Below are positions 38,393 to 48,451 of a stretch of DNA of 64,000 bases, piece by piece. This stretch comes from Shewanella sp. SNU WT4. Its GTDB lineage: Bacteria > Pseudomonadota > Gammaproteobacteria > Enterobacterales > Shewanellaceae. The position numbers and the translations under genes are program-made. Position 1 is the stretch's first letter, and each line of letters opens with the position of its first letter. Below the pieces are notes generated by a model. It did no database searches. It was not told the origin of the DNA and saw only the letters and a program-made list of their open reading frames with translations. The stretch lies in NCBI RefSeq assembly GCF_006494715.1, contig NZ_CP041151.1:3658001-3722000 (forward strand). The letters are read 5' to 3'.

Positions 38393-39544
38393 TTAAATTC
38401 GCTCCAGCAGCGCCATCACTTCAAAGTGATGGGTATGGGGAAACATGTCGAATAATTGCACCCGAGTCACCTTGTAACCACGGATATGCTGTAAATCTTG
38501 CGCCATGGTTTTAGCATTGCAGCTTGAATAAATAATATGAGCGGGCGCAAATTCACTTAACGACTCACATAAGGCGGCGCCTATGCCCCGTCTTGGCGGG
38601 TTCACTATGATGATATCAGGTACTTCGCTAGCCTCTTTGCCGGCTGCAACTTGGGTCGAATCTAACGCGCTAAAACTGACATTACTCAGACCCAACTCTT
38701 GGGCCGACATTGACGCACAGGCAATCGCTTCGGCTTCAATTTCAATACCGGTCACAGCCACAGTTTGACTCGCGCAGTGCAAGCCAAAGCCGCCAACACC
38801 GCAGAATAAATCCCACACAGATTTAGGTGCTGAATCAACGGCCATTAATTCTGCCACCCAATCGCGGGCGGTAGCGTATAGGCGCTCAGCCACTTGCGGG
38901 TTAGTTTGAAAAAAGCTTTTCGGGCGAATGTATAAAGGCACCTGATTAAACACTTCCGCTAAACGGGTTTGTTCAGTGAGAAATATCTCTTCATCGCCTT
39001 CTAAGCGCGCCATATGCACAGGCTGCAAATTAACTGACACCACTTTAATTTGCGGATATTCACTTAATAACTTAGGTAATTCGCGCTCAATTCTGGCTAT
39101 GGCTTGCTCACTTCTCAGCACAAAGCGCAGCAGATATTCGCCATTGACTTGGCTGCGGGTTAACAGCACAAACTTAAGCTCGCCTTTGGCTTTATCTACT
39201 CGATAAGGCGGAATGCCCGCTTGTTGCACAAACACTTGTAGGCGCGCTAATAACTCTTGCATATCGGTAGGATATAACGGGCAATCACATAAGCTTATGC
39301 TCTGACCTTGCGGGCTCACTATGCCTAACAGCGGCTGATGAGCCGCGCCTAAGGCCACCATTTTGGCTTTATTGCGAAACGCCAATTCAGGACCTGTTAC
39401 GGGCGCTAAAAATACGTTTGGGTCTACTTGCGGTAACAGGCTCTTGAGCTCTGTCATTTTGGTGTGTAATTGCAACACCATAGGCTGGTCGAGAAGGGGG
39501 CAAGATAGACATTCGGCGGCGGCAAAATGACGACAAACAGGCAT
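38393..39544 (-). CDS. rlmC: 23S rRNA (uracil-747-C5)-methyltransferase RlmC
   Basis: A 383-residue RumA/RumB-type methyltransferase (E. coli RlmC 375). The N-terminal iron-sulfur cluster cysteines are in [18 protein letters not shown] plus a later CDCPLYP. The SAM domain shows [14 protein letters not shown] and VNPPRRG. The catalytic nucleophile is Cys in [13 protein letters not shown]. There is no N-terminal TRAM domain, which fits RlmC rather than RlmD. Single gene. Confidence 0.93.
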   Translation of the reverse strand: MPVCRHFAAAECLSCPLLDQPMVLQLHTKMTELKSLLPQVDPNVFLAPVTGPELAFRNKAKMVALGAAHQPLLGIVSPQGQSISLCDCPLYPTDMQELLARLQVFVQQAGIPPYRVDKAKGELKFVLLTRSQVNGEYLLRFVLRSEQAIARIERELPKLLSEYPQIKVVSVNLQPVHMARLEGDEEIFLTEQTRLAEVFNQVPLYIRPKSFFQTNPQVAERLYATARDWVAELMAVDSAPKSVWDLFCGVGGFGLHCASQTVAVTGIEIEAEAIACASMSAQELGLSNVSFSALDSTQVAAGKEASEVPDIIIVNPPRRGIGAALCESLSEFAPAHIIYSSCNAKTMAQDLQHIRGYKVTRVQLFDMFPHTHHFEVMALLERI

Positions 39545-39784
39545 AGCTTAGACTCATAATAAAAGTTGCGGCGTACTTTACCGTTTTTATATTTAAGGCT
39601 CAAGTCTTGGGTATCGAGTTTGATACTTAAGCTTTATCCCTTAAGTTTTAAGGTGTTAGCCTTGTGATCCGAGTTTTAAAAATGAGTTTTAAGGGGATAG
39701 TTAAGAATGAGTTTGACGATTGAATTAAATGATTAAGCGAGTCGGCTAAAAATGCTCTAGGCAATGTTTAGCCGACCACTATGG

Positions 39785-40873
39785 CTATAAACGCCCTTGA
39801 TTAAACTCTTGCTTAAATTGCAGTACTTTTTGCAAATAGCGCCGCGCTTCATCCTTAGGGTGGCGCGTCGTTAACGCCCAGTACAACTGCTCAGGTTTTA
39901 AGCGATTAATATCATCAACCGCGCGCACTCTGTCGTTATTAAAGGTAGTAAGCACGCCGCCCGCGCCGCCGTTGTAAGCGGAAATCATGCTGTATTGCAA
40001 ATTAGTCGGATGGGTCACCCCTTTTAAATACCTAAGCTTAAGTATTTGAAAGTAAGCCACGCCGGTATCTATGTTATTGGCTGGATTAAACAAATAAGCA
40101 CGGCTTGGCACGCCGCTGCGATTTTTCACTAACCTAAACACATCCGCGCCCGCAGTATTGGGCATGACTTGCATCAAACCATAGGCGCCAGAGCGACTCA
40201 CAGCATAAGGGTTAAAGCTACTTTCGGTTTTGATAATCGCATAAATCAAATCTTCAGCAATGCCGTAACGCTTAGCCGCTGCGGTAATTAAGGGCGCATA
40301 TTGGCGTTCGCGCTGCAATAAGTGATCGTTCACCATATCAATCACTATGTAGTGCACCTTGATATCGCCTTGCTGTTGATGACTTAACTTATTGGCCAGC
40401 AAGTAATCGGCAAAACGCTCAGCCCGCCACTCCCACTCAATCAGCTGACCATCTTGATCTACCACTTGCCCCAGTAAAAACGGCTTTTGGCTCACAGCGA
40501 CTTTAGAATCTGTGTATAAATCCACCTCGCTAGGATCGCCGCTCATCAGCAAGGTTTCAATTATCGCGTGGCGTAAACTCGCTTGAGTTTTTTTATTATC
40601 AACTGTGCCTATATAGATTTTGCCTTTATTAAAATCGATATGGGCACGGGTACGGTAGCCATCAATATATTTGACATAGTGATGACGACTGGCCTCAAGA
40701 TAATTGTCATCGCCCCACTCTTTTTTAACGCCCTTGGCAAAGGATGCCATTAGCACATCAACCCCAGGGTCAAGCGGGCTTCCACCGCCTTTAATGGGCG
40801 GCTTAATCGCATCGGGCGTTTGGCTACAGGCGGTAAGCCAGAGCGCAGCAATCACAAATAATAATTTCTTCAT
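39785..40873 (-). CDS. mltC: Membrane-bound lytic murein transglycosylase C
   Basis: A 362-residue lipoprotein: MKKLLFVIAALWLTACSQ has lipobox LTAC, so Cys16 should be lipidated and the enzyme held in the outer membrane. The C-terminal transglycosylase SLT domain has the catalytic Glu in IIKTESSFNPYAVSRSG, followed by AYGLMQVMP and SAYNGGAGGVL. The DUF3393-type N-terminal domain comes first. It cleaves peptidoglycan to 1,6-anhydro products. Single gene; no mutY neighbour is visible. Confidence 0.93.
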   Translation of the reverse strand: MKKLLFVIAALWLTACSQTPDAIKPPIKGGGSPLDPGVDVLMASFAKGVKKEWGDDNYLEASRHHYVKYIDGYRTRAHIDFNKGKIYIGTVDNKKTQASLRHAIIETLLMSGDPSEVDLYTDSKVAVSQKPFLLGQVVDQDGQLIEWEWRAERFADYLLANKLSHQQQGDIKVHYIVIDMVNDHLLQRERQYAPLITAAAKRYGIAEDLIYAIIKTESSFNPYAVSRSGAYGLMQVMPNTAGADVFRLVKNRSGVPSRAYLFNPANNIDTGVAYFQILKLRYLKGVTHPTNLQYSMISAYNGGAGGVLTTFNNDRVRAVDDINRLKPEQLYWALTTRHPKDEARRYLQKVLQFKQEFNQGRL

Positions 40874-41137
40874 CGTATTTAGCTATATCCACCGAGAGTC
40901 GAGATAATAACACCAAGCACTAATTTACGGGTATCCCACTAAGATAACGGCTTGAATTACCGTTATATTAACCAACAAACCATTAAAAACTCGTTAAAGA
41001 TACTACGTTTTGGCAACAAGTAACATGCGCGTCTCCCTCGCGACCACTGAGCGCTAGGCTTGTCAGGATCTTTGGCCGCAGATTTGCTATCATGACCCAG
41101 TCAACATCGACATCCTCCAGCTAAAGAGCCATTCTCC

Positions 41138-42157
41138 ATGTCCATTACTCAGGCACTGCAACAAGCTTTGCAGCAACGCCAGGCCTTTTTTTCACTATCC
41201 CAGCAACAAGATACCGATTGTTATCGAGTATTCCATGGCACAGTCGAAGGCTGTAATGGTCTTAATATTGACCGCTATGGTGATGCTTGGCTGGTGCAAA
41301 GTTTTCACGATCCGCTCGATGCAGCAGGTGTTGATGAGATAAGCGCATGTTTGACCGCTCATTTAGATTTGCCGGTGATCTATAACGATCGCTCACGGGG
41401 AAATTCGCGCATTAACAACGATCTCAGCCCGCAGCATGATGCTTTAGCTCATGATGAGCAGATCATGCGTGAAAATGGCATTAAGTTTACTAGCCGTTTA
41501 CGCCACGAAGGCCAAGATCCGCTGCTGTTTTTAGATATGCGTATTGGCCGCGAATACATGCAGCGCCACGCCCAAGATAAAAGCGTATTAAACCTATTCT
41601 CTTATACTTGCGGCATAGGCACAGCCGCGGCCGTTGGCGGCGCCAAGCAAGTCATCAACGTTGATTTTTCATCGTTTGCACTGGCGGCAGGACAGCGTAA
41701 TGCGGCGCTTAATCAAGTGTCTGATGTGTGTGAGTTTGTGCAAAGTGATGTGTTCCCTGCCATACGTCAGTTAGCAGGATTAGCAGTGGGCGGACGTCGC
41801 CAGCAGAAATTGCCAAGCTATCCCAAGCTTAAGCAGCAACAGTTTGATTTAGTGTTTCTTGACCCGCCAAGATATGCCAAAAGCCCGTTTGGCATAGTCG
41901 ATTTAATCAATGACTATCAAAGCTTGTTTAAACCTGCGCTACTTGCCACTAAAAAAGGTGGCACTATCGTCTGTTGTAATAACGTCGCTAAAGTCGATAA
42001 AACCGCGTGGTTTGATAGCTTAGTGCGCTGCGTTAACAAGCAAGGCTTAAGTGTGAGCAAGGTAGAGTGGCTTGATTGTCATCCAGATTTCCCAGCCTTT
42101 GATGATAACCACCCACTTAAGATCGTCGCCCTGACGATTGTTGATAACCTGGAATAA
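41138..42157 (+). CDS. Class I SAM-dependent methyltransferase, RlmI-like
   Basis: A 339-residue methyltransferase related to the RlmI/RlmK rRNA m5C methyltransferases. An N-terminal domain (RVFHGTVEGCNGLNIDRYGDAWLVQ) is followed by the SAM fold: FLDMRIGREYM, VLNLFSYTCGIGTAAA and the base-binding DPPRYAKSPFG. The PUA domain of RlmI is absent or reduced. An rRNA target is likely but not certain. A stem-loop follows the stop codon, between this gene and the convergent regulator. Confidence 0.8.
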   Translation: MSITQALQQALQQRQAFFSLSQQQDTDCYRVFHGTVEGCNGLNIDRYGDAWLVQSFHDPLDAAGVDEISACLTAHLDLPVIYNDRSRGNSRINNDLSPQHDALAHDEQIMRENGIKFTSRLRHEGQDPLLFLDMRIGREYMQRHAQDKSVLNLFSYTCGIGTAAAVGGAKQVINVDFSSFALAAGQRNAALNQVSDVCEFVQSDVFPAIRQLAGLAVGGRRQQKLPSYPKLKQQQFDLVFLDPPRYAKSPFGIVDLINDYQSLFKPALLATKKGGTIVCCNNVAKVDKTAWFDSLVRCVNKQGLSVSKVEWLDCHPDFPAFDDNHPLKIVALTIVDNLE

Positions 42158-42176
42158 TCTGTCTAAGTCACATGAA

Positions 42177-42208
42177 TTAACCTCCCAATGCGTTGCGAGG
42201 GAGGTTAA
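42177..42208. terminator. Stem-loop between convergent genes
   Basis: TTAACCTCCC and GGGAGGTTAA form a perfect 10-bp stem around 12 bases. A short T-rich edge exists on both sides but no long T tract. Confidence 0.5.
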
Positions 42209-42223
42209 CAAGCCAGCTTAACC

Positions 42224-42983
42224 CTAATGGTTAACTAAGGTGTTGGCATATTGACTCGGGGTGACGCCAAACTGCTGTTTAAAGCGCGCGCTGAAGCGAC
42301 TATCCGACAGATAACCACAGGCTTTAGCGACATCATCTAAAGATTGCTGTTGCTGCAATAAACCTAAGGCGTGATTCATCCGAATTTGCGCTAATAAATC
42401 ACTAAAATGCTCGCCTTCTTGCGCTAACTTGCGGGTTAGGGTGGCGCGGCTCATGCCTAACTGCTGCCCCGCGGACGCTAAAGTATGCTCGGCGCTCGGC
42501 TCATTCATCAGTAAGCGACAAAGCTTGTGTTTAACGCTTTGCTGCTGAAAGCTAAACAGCATAGATAAGGCGCCAACGCTAGCCAGTTCGCTATATAGCC
42601 CCAGCAAAAATGTCGCTTGGGTGTCTTCACTTAAGCTTTGTTTTTGCATCTGCCATAACACTTCAAAACACCAAGCTAAATTAGGGCTGACGCTTAGCGT
42701 AATCGACTCGGCTTGATTGCGCCAATAAATGACTGGGGGGCGGCATTAATAAACTTAAGGTGCGCGAGTAAAACTCGCCCTGATGCGGGTGATTTACGAA
42801 AGTCAAATACTGGCCAGCAGAGGTCAAGATCCACACGTCTTTAGTGAGCGGTAATTCTTGCTGTTGCCACCATAAGGCCTTACTGCCCTTTTGCACCCAA
42901 GTAATAGTGGGGGCGAACATTTGCACATTGTGCAAATGCTGCGGGTGCCGACTCTTAAAGGTTGAAAATTGACAGATTGACAT
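42224..42983 (-). pseudogene. AraC-family transcriptional regulator broken by a one-base frameshift
   Basis: Two frames make one AraC-type regulator. The N-terminal part (42681-42983, MSICQFSTFK) covers a cupin-like sensor. The C-terminal part (42224-42661) has the double HTH domain (AGQQLGMSRATLTRKLAQEG, ending CGYLSDSRFSARFKQQFG). The frames join at a run of six C on the coding strand (G6 at 42735-42740). With five C the N-terminal MPPP continues VIYWRNQAESITLSVSP and on to FEVLWQM, giving an uninterrupted protein of about 252 residues. It may be a true inactivation, a slippage-variable tract or an assembly error. Confidence 0.8.
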
Positions 42984-43020
42984 CGATTGCCCCAGCTAAA
43001 TTGATTTGCTCACCTATGAT

Positions 43021-43066
43021 GCTGTTATAAGAGGCCTGTTGTACCACGGCCTCTTATACCAACAGC
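43021..43066. terminator. Strong stem-loop between the PEBP gene and the AraC remnant
   Basis: ATAAGAGGCC/GGCCTCTTAT forms the inner 10-bp stem, and GCTGTT/AACAGC extends it with a short bulge. It lies downstream of the PEBP gene and ahead of the regulator gene on the same strand. The T tract is poor. Confidence 0.5.
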
Positions 43067-43079
43067 TTAAATACTAAGG

Positions 43080-43586
43080 CTATTCTTGCACATAAATGGC
43101 AGTCAAGGTGGCAGATGCGCTCGCGGTGGCGTTAAGCATAAAGCCAACTATAGCCGCCGATGGGTTTTCTGGTAAGTCTAAGCTAGCCACAGGCAATGCC
43201 CATAAGGTGAAATGGTATCTGTGCATGCCGTGGCCTGCTGGAGGGCAAGCGCCGCCATAACCTAAGCTACCGTAATCATTTCTTAACTCACGGGCGCCAG
43301 CAATGGTGCCTGAAGCGCCGCGGCCAATAGAGGTAACGCTGGCGGGAATATTCACCACTTGCCAATGCCACCAGCCTGAGCCTGTAGGAGCATCTGGGTC
43401 AAACACAGTAATGGCATAGCTTTTAGTATTAGCAGGGGCACCTTGCCAGCTTAACTGGGAGGATAAGTTTTGTTTGCCATCGCCAAAGGTAAAATCATCT
43501 CCCATGGGGCGGCCTTCAAAAATATCATCACTGCTTAACGTCATGCCAACGCTGTTTTCGCTCAATACATGTATTGCTCTCATCAC
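43080..43586 (-). CDS. YbhB/YbcL-type PEBP (Raf kinase inhibitor-like) protein
   Basis: A 168-residue protein of the phosphatidylethanolamine-binding family, YbhB/YbcL branch. Ligand-pocket motifs are SWQGAPANTKSYAITVFDPDAPTGSG, then WHWQVVNIP and YGGACPPAGHGMHRYHFTLWAL. There is no signal peptide, so it is probably cytoplasmic. The biochemical role in bacteria is not established. It stands alone. Confidence 0.9.
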   Translation of the reverse strand: MMRAIHVLSENSVGMTLSSDDIFEGRPMGDDFTFGDGKQNLSSQLSWQGAPANTKSYAITVFDPDAPTGSGWWHWQVVNIPASVTSIGRGASGTIAGARELRNDYGSLGYGGACPPAGHGMHRYHFTLWALPVASLDLPENPSAAIVGFMLNATASASATLTAIYVQE

Positions 43587-43770
43587 GCTATCCTCTTTGA
43601 TTTGATAGCCAAAGAATAGTCCTATTTTAATAGCAATGTATTACGCAAAGGCTCAATTTTAATTAAATATGAATAATTTTGAGCCTTATAGTTTTTAAAA
43701 CTGACTCGCTATGATAAATCAGAGGTAAGTAAACGCTGACTGGATACATCAGCGTCTAAGGCAGGGAACT

Positions 43771-44232
43771 TTACACTAAAGAAGGTGCAGCGCTGCTGCT
43801 GATGGCTTGAGATTGGAGTGCTGGGCTTGGCGCAGCAGGTGTTGAATCATTGGTGTATAACCGATAGAGGGCGGCGCAAACTAAAATCACCACAGCTATT
43901 ACGACTAATCGCCCAAAGCTAAACAGCCAAGTAGGCTGGCTTTCAGCGGCAACAACAGCTTGGGGTTCAATGGGCTTAGATTCAATGGGCTGAGGTTTGG
44001 TTTGCTGGCAAGCATCAATTGCGGAATTAATGGCTTTGACTTTACCGTCGGCCTGCCTATCTAACTGAAACAAAATAATATCACCAATTTCAGGTGGGCG
44101 ACTTGGCTGTTTCAGCGACGAGATATGAATAAAGACTTCGCGGCCAGCATTAACGCTAACGTCAGGCTTAATGAAGCCATAACCTTGGTCATGATGCCAA
44201 CGAACCAGTTTTCCTTTGAGTAAGCTGCCCAA
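43771..44232 (-). CDS. Cold-shock-domain protein with a C-terminal membrane anchor
   Basis: A 153-residue protein. Residues 1-70 are a cold-shock domain (GKLVRWHHDQGYGFIKPD with RNP1-like GYGFI and VFIHISSL). A linker of PIESKPIEPQ-type repeats follows, then a membrane helix LVVIAVVILVCAALYRLY at about 110-127 and a short Ser/Ala/Pro-rich tail. Related proteins carry a DUF1294 membrane part; that domain is not present here in recognisable form. The start is TTG at 44232, with GGAG upstream at good spacing. It may hold RNA near the membrane, but this is inference. Confidence 0.75.
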   Translation of the reverse strand: MGSLLKGKLVRWHHDQGYGFIKPDVSVNAGREVFIHISSLKQPSRPPEIGDIILFQLDRQADGKVKAINSAIDACQQTKPQPIESKPIEPQAVVAAESQPTWLFSFGRLVVIAVVILVCAALYRLYTNDSTPAAPSPALQSQAISSSAAPSLV

Positions 44233-44425
44233 ACGTTCTCCAACAGTGGGAAGGCATTAAATGGTTAGCACCTTCTTAAATTAGAATGACAGTCTGTCAG
44301 GACACATGAAAGCTTACAAGGGGTTAGCTAGGCTTATTTTTGGCAGCAAGCAATTGCCGCCCACCCAGACTCCCCCCTTAATCCACTAAAGCATCACTTG
44401 AGTGACAGCTAAAGGCTCATCTCGC

Positions 44426-44953
44426 TTACTTAGCAACACCGCAAGCCATACGCGCGCCGCCACCACCTAATGGCGCTGGATGATCTGAGTGATTATCACC
44501 GCCTATGTGCACCATAATCGCCTTACCTTTAATATCGCTGGCGGTTAAGCGCGGCGCTAATACAGGTGTGGTCGCTGTGCCATCGGCATTAACGCTTAAG
44601 CTAGGTAAATCGCCTTTATGATTATCTTTAGTCCAAGGATAGCCATGCTTACCGGTATTATCTGGGTCGAAATGACCACCAGCGGCGCCGCCTAATACGG
44701 TTTTACCTTCTTTAGTGCTAGGGTCGCAGCTGCCATTGGCATGCACATGGAATCCATGCTGACCCGAGCTTAAGCCTTTAAGATTAGGCGTGAATACTAA
44801 GCCATAGTCAGTTTCGCTAATTACGATTTCACCGATTGCTTGATTGCCATCTGCGCTTAATAAAGCCATGTCGACCACGCTGACATCGGCGGCATGAGCG
44901 GCGCTAAAACCTAGGCTAGATACGAGTGTGCCAATTACCAACATCTTGTTCAT
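44426..44953 (-). CDS. sodC: Periplasmic Cu/Zn superoxide dismutase
   Basis: A 175-residue enzyme with a signal peptide ([21 protein letters not shown]). Copper and zinc ligands lie in [23 protein letters not shown] and [11 protein letters not shown], and the disulfide-forming Cys occurs in ANGSCDPS and ARMACGV. It converts periplasmic superoxide to peroxide and oxygen. AAGGAGC precedes the ATG. Single gene downstream of the cobalamin cluster, same strand, with about 150 bases between it and btuF. Confidence 0.95.
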   Translation of the reverse strand: MNKMLVIGTLVSSLGFSAAHAADVSVVDMALLSADGNQAIGEIVISETDYGLVFTPNLKGLSSGQHGFHVHANGSCDPSTKEGKTVLGGAAGGHFDPDNTGKHGYPWTKDNHKGDLPSLSVNADGTATTPVLAPRLTASDIKGKAIMVHIGGDNHSDHPAPLGGGGARMACGVAK

Positions 44954-45107
44954 TTAAAGCTCCTTTTTTTACATTAGGTATGTTTACATCAAGTGGGTTA
45001 CATCAAATCGATACTTTCCAAACGGCTAGCCAGCACAGGGTTAGTTGTGCATGAGTGCCAAGCTTAAGCCCAGTTTGAGCCTAGCTTGAGCCTAGCCATC
45101 AGGGTAA

Positions 45108-46007
45108 CTATTTTTTCCTAGCAGCATCTAACGCCTGACACAGAGAGCGAATGCCAAGTAAGGCGCGCGGCGTAGGCCTGTGCAGTAAGTCTGCATTTAA
45201 CTGGGTGATATGCTTATTTTTTACCGCGGGGATCATGGGCCATTTACCCCAATCTATCCCTGACACATTACCATGATTTTCGCTTTGCAAAATCACTTGC
45301 GGCATAGCCATCACTACTTGCTCTACATTGACTTGTGGGTACTCAGACATGGAATCAGCAAAAATATTATCCCCATGACAAATGCTGATGATTTGCTGGA
45401 TCCAACTGCCATTAGCGACTGTCATCAATGGCTTAGGCCATAACTGATAAAACACGCTCACAGGAGGGCTCATCTGGTATTGCTGTTCTATCATAGCCAA
45501 TTGCGCTAAGTAATCAGCCGCCACCTTATCAGCCTCAGCTTGTAAGCCTGTTAACTGCCCAAGCTCGCTTAAGGTAGTAGCAACCGATGAGAGCGTCTTA
45601 GCGTCTGAATTATAAAGCGTAATGCCAAGGCTTTTTAGGCGCTCAATATCTTCTGGACGATTGCCTGTTTGCCAATACACCACGAGATCAGGCTTAAGTG
45701 ACACCACTTTTTCAATGGAAATCCCATAATAACCGCCAATGCTTGGGATTTTTTTGGCGTCTACAGGAAAATCTGCATGATCTATGGTCGCCACAATGCG
45801 ATCCCCCGCACCTATGGCATAAAGCAGCTCAACACTGTGGGGCGATAAGGCCACAATTGTCATGGCAGGCGAGCGCGCTGCCACAACTGGTGTATCAGCT
45901 TGGCTAGCTTCTGTGTCAACCACGGTTTCAGCAACTGCCTGCTGACTCATAAGTAACACTAATAAAAACACACAACGATTAACCAACCCTGTCATTATCT
46001 TTTCCAT
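45108..46007 (-). CDS. btuF: Cobalamin/cobinamide-binding periplasmic protein BtuF
   Basis: A protein of about 299 residues with a signal peptide (MTGLVNRCVFLLVLLMSQQAVA) and a class III substrate-binding fold (two lobes joined by a helix). Typical sequence is IVALSPHSVELLYAIGAGDRIVATIDHADFP and PSIGGYYGISIEKVVSLKPDLVV. It delivers corrinoids to BtuCD. It is the last gene of the cobalamin cluster, 90 bases after cobO. The start could be ATG at 46007 or the ATG 12 bases downstream; an upstream GTG at 46028 is less likely. Confidence 0.88.
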   Translation of the reverse strand: MEKIMTGLVNRCVFLLVLLMSQQAVAETVVDTEASQADTPVVAARSPAMTIVALSPHSVELLYAIGAGDRIVATIDHADFPVDAKKIPSIGGYYGISIEKVVSLKPDLVVYWQTGNRPEDIERLKSLGITLYNSDAKTLSSVATTLSELGQLTGLQAEADKVAADYLAQLAMIEQQYQMSPPVSVFYQLWPKPLMTVANGSWIQQIISICHGDNIFADSMSEYPQVNVEQVVMAMPQVILQSENHGNVSGIDWGKWPMIPAVKNKHITQLNADLLHRPTPRALLGIRSLCQALDAARKK

Positions 46008-46097
46008 GATTATTCTTTTTTCAGCCACTTAACTGCGCAGCTCAACAACTGACACTTAGCAATCAATGCTTAGTCATCAATCCTTAGTAATCAATCC

Positions 46098-46721
46098 TTA
46101 GTAATCAAAGCCTGGCTGCGCCTTAATGCCATTATCAAAGGCATGCTTGACCGACTGCACTTCGCTCACAGTATCGGCAATCTCAATCACGGCGCGATGA
46201 CAAGCACGACCAGTAATGATGACATGCTGCATCGGCGGGCGATGTTGTAGCGCCTTAATCACTCTATCAACATCAAGGTAGTGATAACTCAGCATATAAG
46301 TGAGCTCATCGAGCATTACGCAATCTATGCTTTCATCTTGCAGTAACTGCTCAGCCGCAAGCCAAGCCTCTTCTGCGGCCGCTGTATCTTTTTGCTTATC
46401 TTGAGTCTCCCAAGTAAAGCCTGTGGCCATCACATGAAAAGTCACCCCAGCGCCTTCCAGCAAATTACGCTCACCGCACTCCCACGCGCCTTTAATAAAC
46501 TGCACTACCGCCGCGCGTTTACCATGGCCGACAGCGCGCGCCACAGTGCCAAAGCCCGAGCTAGATTTACCTTTGCCGTTACCTGTGAGCACCAATAAAA
46601 TGCCCTTTTCATCTTGGGCGGCGGCAATCTTGGCATCAACGCCAGCTTTAAGTTTTTGCTGGCGCTGTTTATGACGTTCAGCTTTAGTGTCGGTCGTTGG
46701 CATTTCAGTCGGTTTATCCAT
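46098..46721 (-). CDS. cobO: Corrinoid adenosyltransferase (CobO/BtuR)
   Basis: A 207-residue enzyme that attaches the adenosyl group from ATP to cob(I)alamin or cobinamide. The P-loop is [12 protein letters not shown] near residue 48. Other family motifs are [14 protein letters not shown] and the Walker-B-like [13 protein letters not shown]. The gene start overlaps the cobQ stop by eight bases, indicating translational coupling. E. coli BtuR has 196 residues. Confidence 0.94.
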   Translation of the reverse strand: MDKPTEMPTTDTKAERHKQRQQKLKAGVDAKIAAAQDEKGILLVLTGNGKGKSSSGFGTVARAVGHGKRAAVVQFIKGAWECGERNLLEGAGVTFHVMATGFTWETQDKQKDTAAAEEAWLAAEQLLQDESIDCVMLDELTYMLSYHYLDVDRVIKALQHRPPMQHVIITGRACHRAVIEIADTVSEVQSVKHAFDNGIKAQPGFDY

Positions 46722-48285
46722 AATGTTGTTGATTTCCAGTATCTAGGCAGAGTTGTAGCAGTGAAAAATCTAAGTGTTGCTCTAAGGTATCAGCCAAGCG
46801 ATTAAGGTTATCTTCGCGCAGCTTGTCCATATCTATGGCTTGCTGGCTATTGCCAAGACCGGCCCATTGCAGCAATAAGTTAGCGGCCTCTGGGTTATCA
46901 AATAGGCCGTGCACATAAGTGCCGAGAATTTGTTTATCATCAGAAACCATACCATCAAGGCGCGCCTGGGTATCGCTTGTAGATTCAAGCGCTATGGCCT
47001 GCGCATTAGGGCGCAGTAATTGACTCACGCCGCAGTGAATTTCATAGCCGTTAACAGCGGCAGTTTGTCCATTTAATTGCAGCTCACCGCTAACATTGCG
47101 CAGTTGCTTGTGTGGCTTAAGCTCAGTCACCATAGGCAGTAAACCTAGACCATCACTGACCCCAGCCTTGCCTTCAATGCCTTGGCTATCATCAATTTCA
47201 AGCCCGAGCATTTGATAGCCGCCGCAAATACCTATGACCTTACCGCCATAACGTAAATGCCGCTTAATCGCTGTATCCCACCCTTGTTGATACAGATACG
47301 CTAAATCGTCCCGCACTTGCTTGCTACCAGGAATAATAATTAAATCCGCCGCCGGCAGCGTGCTTAGCTCACTACTGGCATGCACTAAGGTGAGGTTTAC
47401 TCGCGGGTGCTGACGCAAGGCATCAATATCGGTGTGATTACTAATGCGCGGCGTTACTAACACCAGCACATTGATGCAGTCTTGCTGCTCTGTTGGCATA
47501 GGTAAATCGGCAAAACCATCTTCAGCATCAAGCTGCAGATTATCTAAATAAGGCAGCACCCCAATCACAGGTTTGCCGGTGCGCTCTTCTAGCATCTTAA
47601 GGCCTGGCTCTAACAGACTAATGTCGCCGCGAAAACGGTTAATCACAAAGCCTTTAATGCGCGCTTGCTCTGATGGTGACAACAGCATTAAGGTGCCAAT
47701 CAACTGGGCAAATACGCCGCCTTTATCGATATCAGCCACTAAGATCACCGGGCAATCTACGGCTTCTGCAAAGCCCATATTGGCCATATCACCCGCACGC
47801 AAATTGATTTCCGCTGGGCTGCCTGCGCCCTCCACCAGCACCATTTCAAATTGCTGCTGCAAGTTACGGTACGAGCTTAAAATGGCTTCAAACACTTGCG
47901 CCTTGGCTTTAAGGCTATGGGGCCCAAAAAATTCTTTAGCGGCAACTGAGCTGAGCACTTGGCCTTGCACTACCACTTGCGCTTGAGTATCGCTTTGAGG
48001 CTTTAACAACAGCGGATTAAAATCGTTACGCGGCGCTTGATAACAAGCCGCCGCTTGCAAGGCTTGGGCGCGGCCAATTTCGCCGCCATCAATAGTGACA
48101 GCGCTATTAAGCGCCATATTTTGCGGTTTAAAAGGGGCAACCTTATGGCCTTGACGCGCAAAGACGCGGCATAAACCCGCAACTACTGTGGTTTTACCGG
48201 CATCGGACGTGGTGCCTTGCACCATTAAGCAGCGAGCTGCGCGCTTTTGAGAGCTTTGAGTCATAATGGGGGTCAATGCGTTCAT
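46714..48285 (-). CDS. cobQ: Cobyric acid synthase CobQ
   Basis: A 523-residue glutamine-dependent amidotransferase that makes adenosylcobyric acid from the diamide. The N-terminal ATPase part has the P-loop-like [14 protein letters not shown] and [12 protein letters not shown]. The C-terminal class I glutaminase has the nucleophile Cys in [10 protein letters not shown] and His in [10 protein letters not shown]. The start at 48285 is preceded by AAGGATTG; the frame from 48327 adds unsupported residues. It lies 167 bases downstream of cobU, a gap holding a small stem-loop. Confidence 0.94.
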   Translation of the reverse strand: MNALTPIMTQSSQKRAARCLMVQGTTSDAGKTTVVAGLCRVFARQGHKVAPFKPQNMALNSAVTIDGGEIGRAQALQAAACYQAPRNDFNPLLLKPQSDTQAQVVVQGQVLSSVAAKEFFGPHSLKAKAQVFEAILSSYRNLQQQFEMVLVEGAGSPAEINLRAGDMANMGFAEAVDCPVILVADIDKGGVFAQLIGTLMLLSPSEQARIKGFVINRFRGDISLLEPGLKMLEERTGKPVIGVLPYLDNLQLDAEDGFADLPMPTEQQDCINVLVLVTPRISNHTDIDALRQHPRVNLTLVHASSELSTLPAADLIIIPGSKQVRDDLAYLYQQGWDTAIKRHLRYGGKVIGICGGYQMLGLEIDDSQGIEGKAGVSDGLGLLPMVTELKPHKQLRNVSGELQLNGQTAAVNGYEIHCGVSQLLRPNAQAIALESTSDTQARLDGMVSDDKQILGTYVHGLFDNPEAANLLLQWAGLGNSQQAIDMDKLREDNLNRLADTLEQHLDFSLLQLCLDTGNQQHYG

Positions 48286-48381
48286 ACACAATCCTTTGTG
48301 TGTTTGGGATTTTGTTATCAGTGCCAAGGCCTTTTGGGCTCAGCGCTTACGTGTCGCTACTGTTAATATCGACACAGCTTT

Positions 48382-48403
48382 TATCGATAGGATGCTATCG
48401 ATA
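48382..48403. repeat. Stem-loop in the cobU-cobQ gap
   Basis: TATCGATAG, loop GATG, then CTATCGATA is a perfect 9-bp inverted repeat in the only sizeable gap inside the cob cluster. It could act in mRNA processing or attenuation. No T run follows. Confidence 0.5.
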
Positions 48404-48451
48404 CGGTTTTATCACTGCTGTGCTATCACTACTGTCTTTGCGGACATAGCG

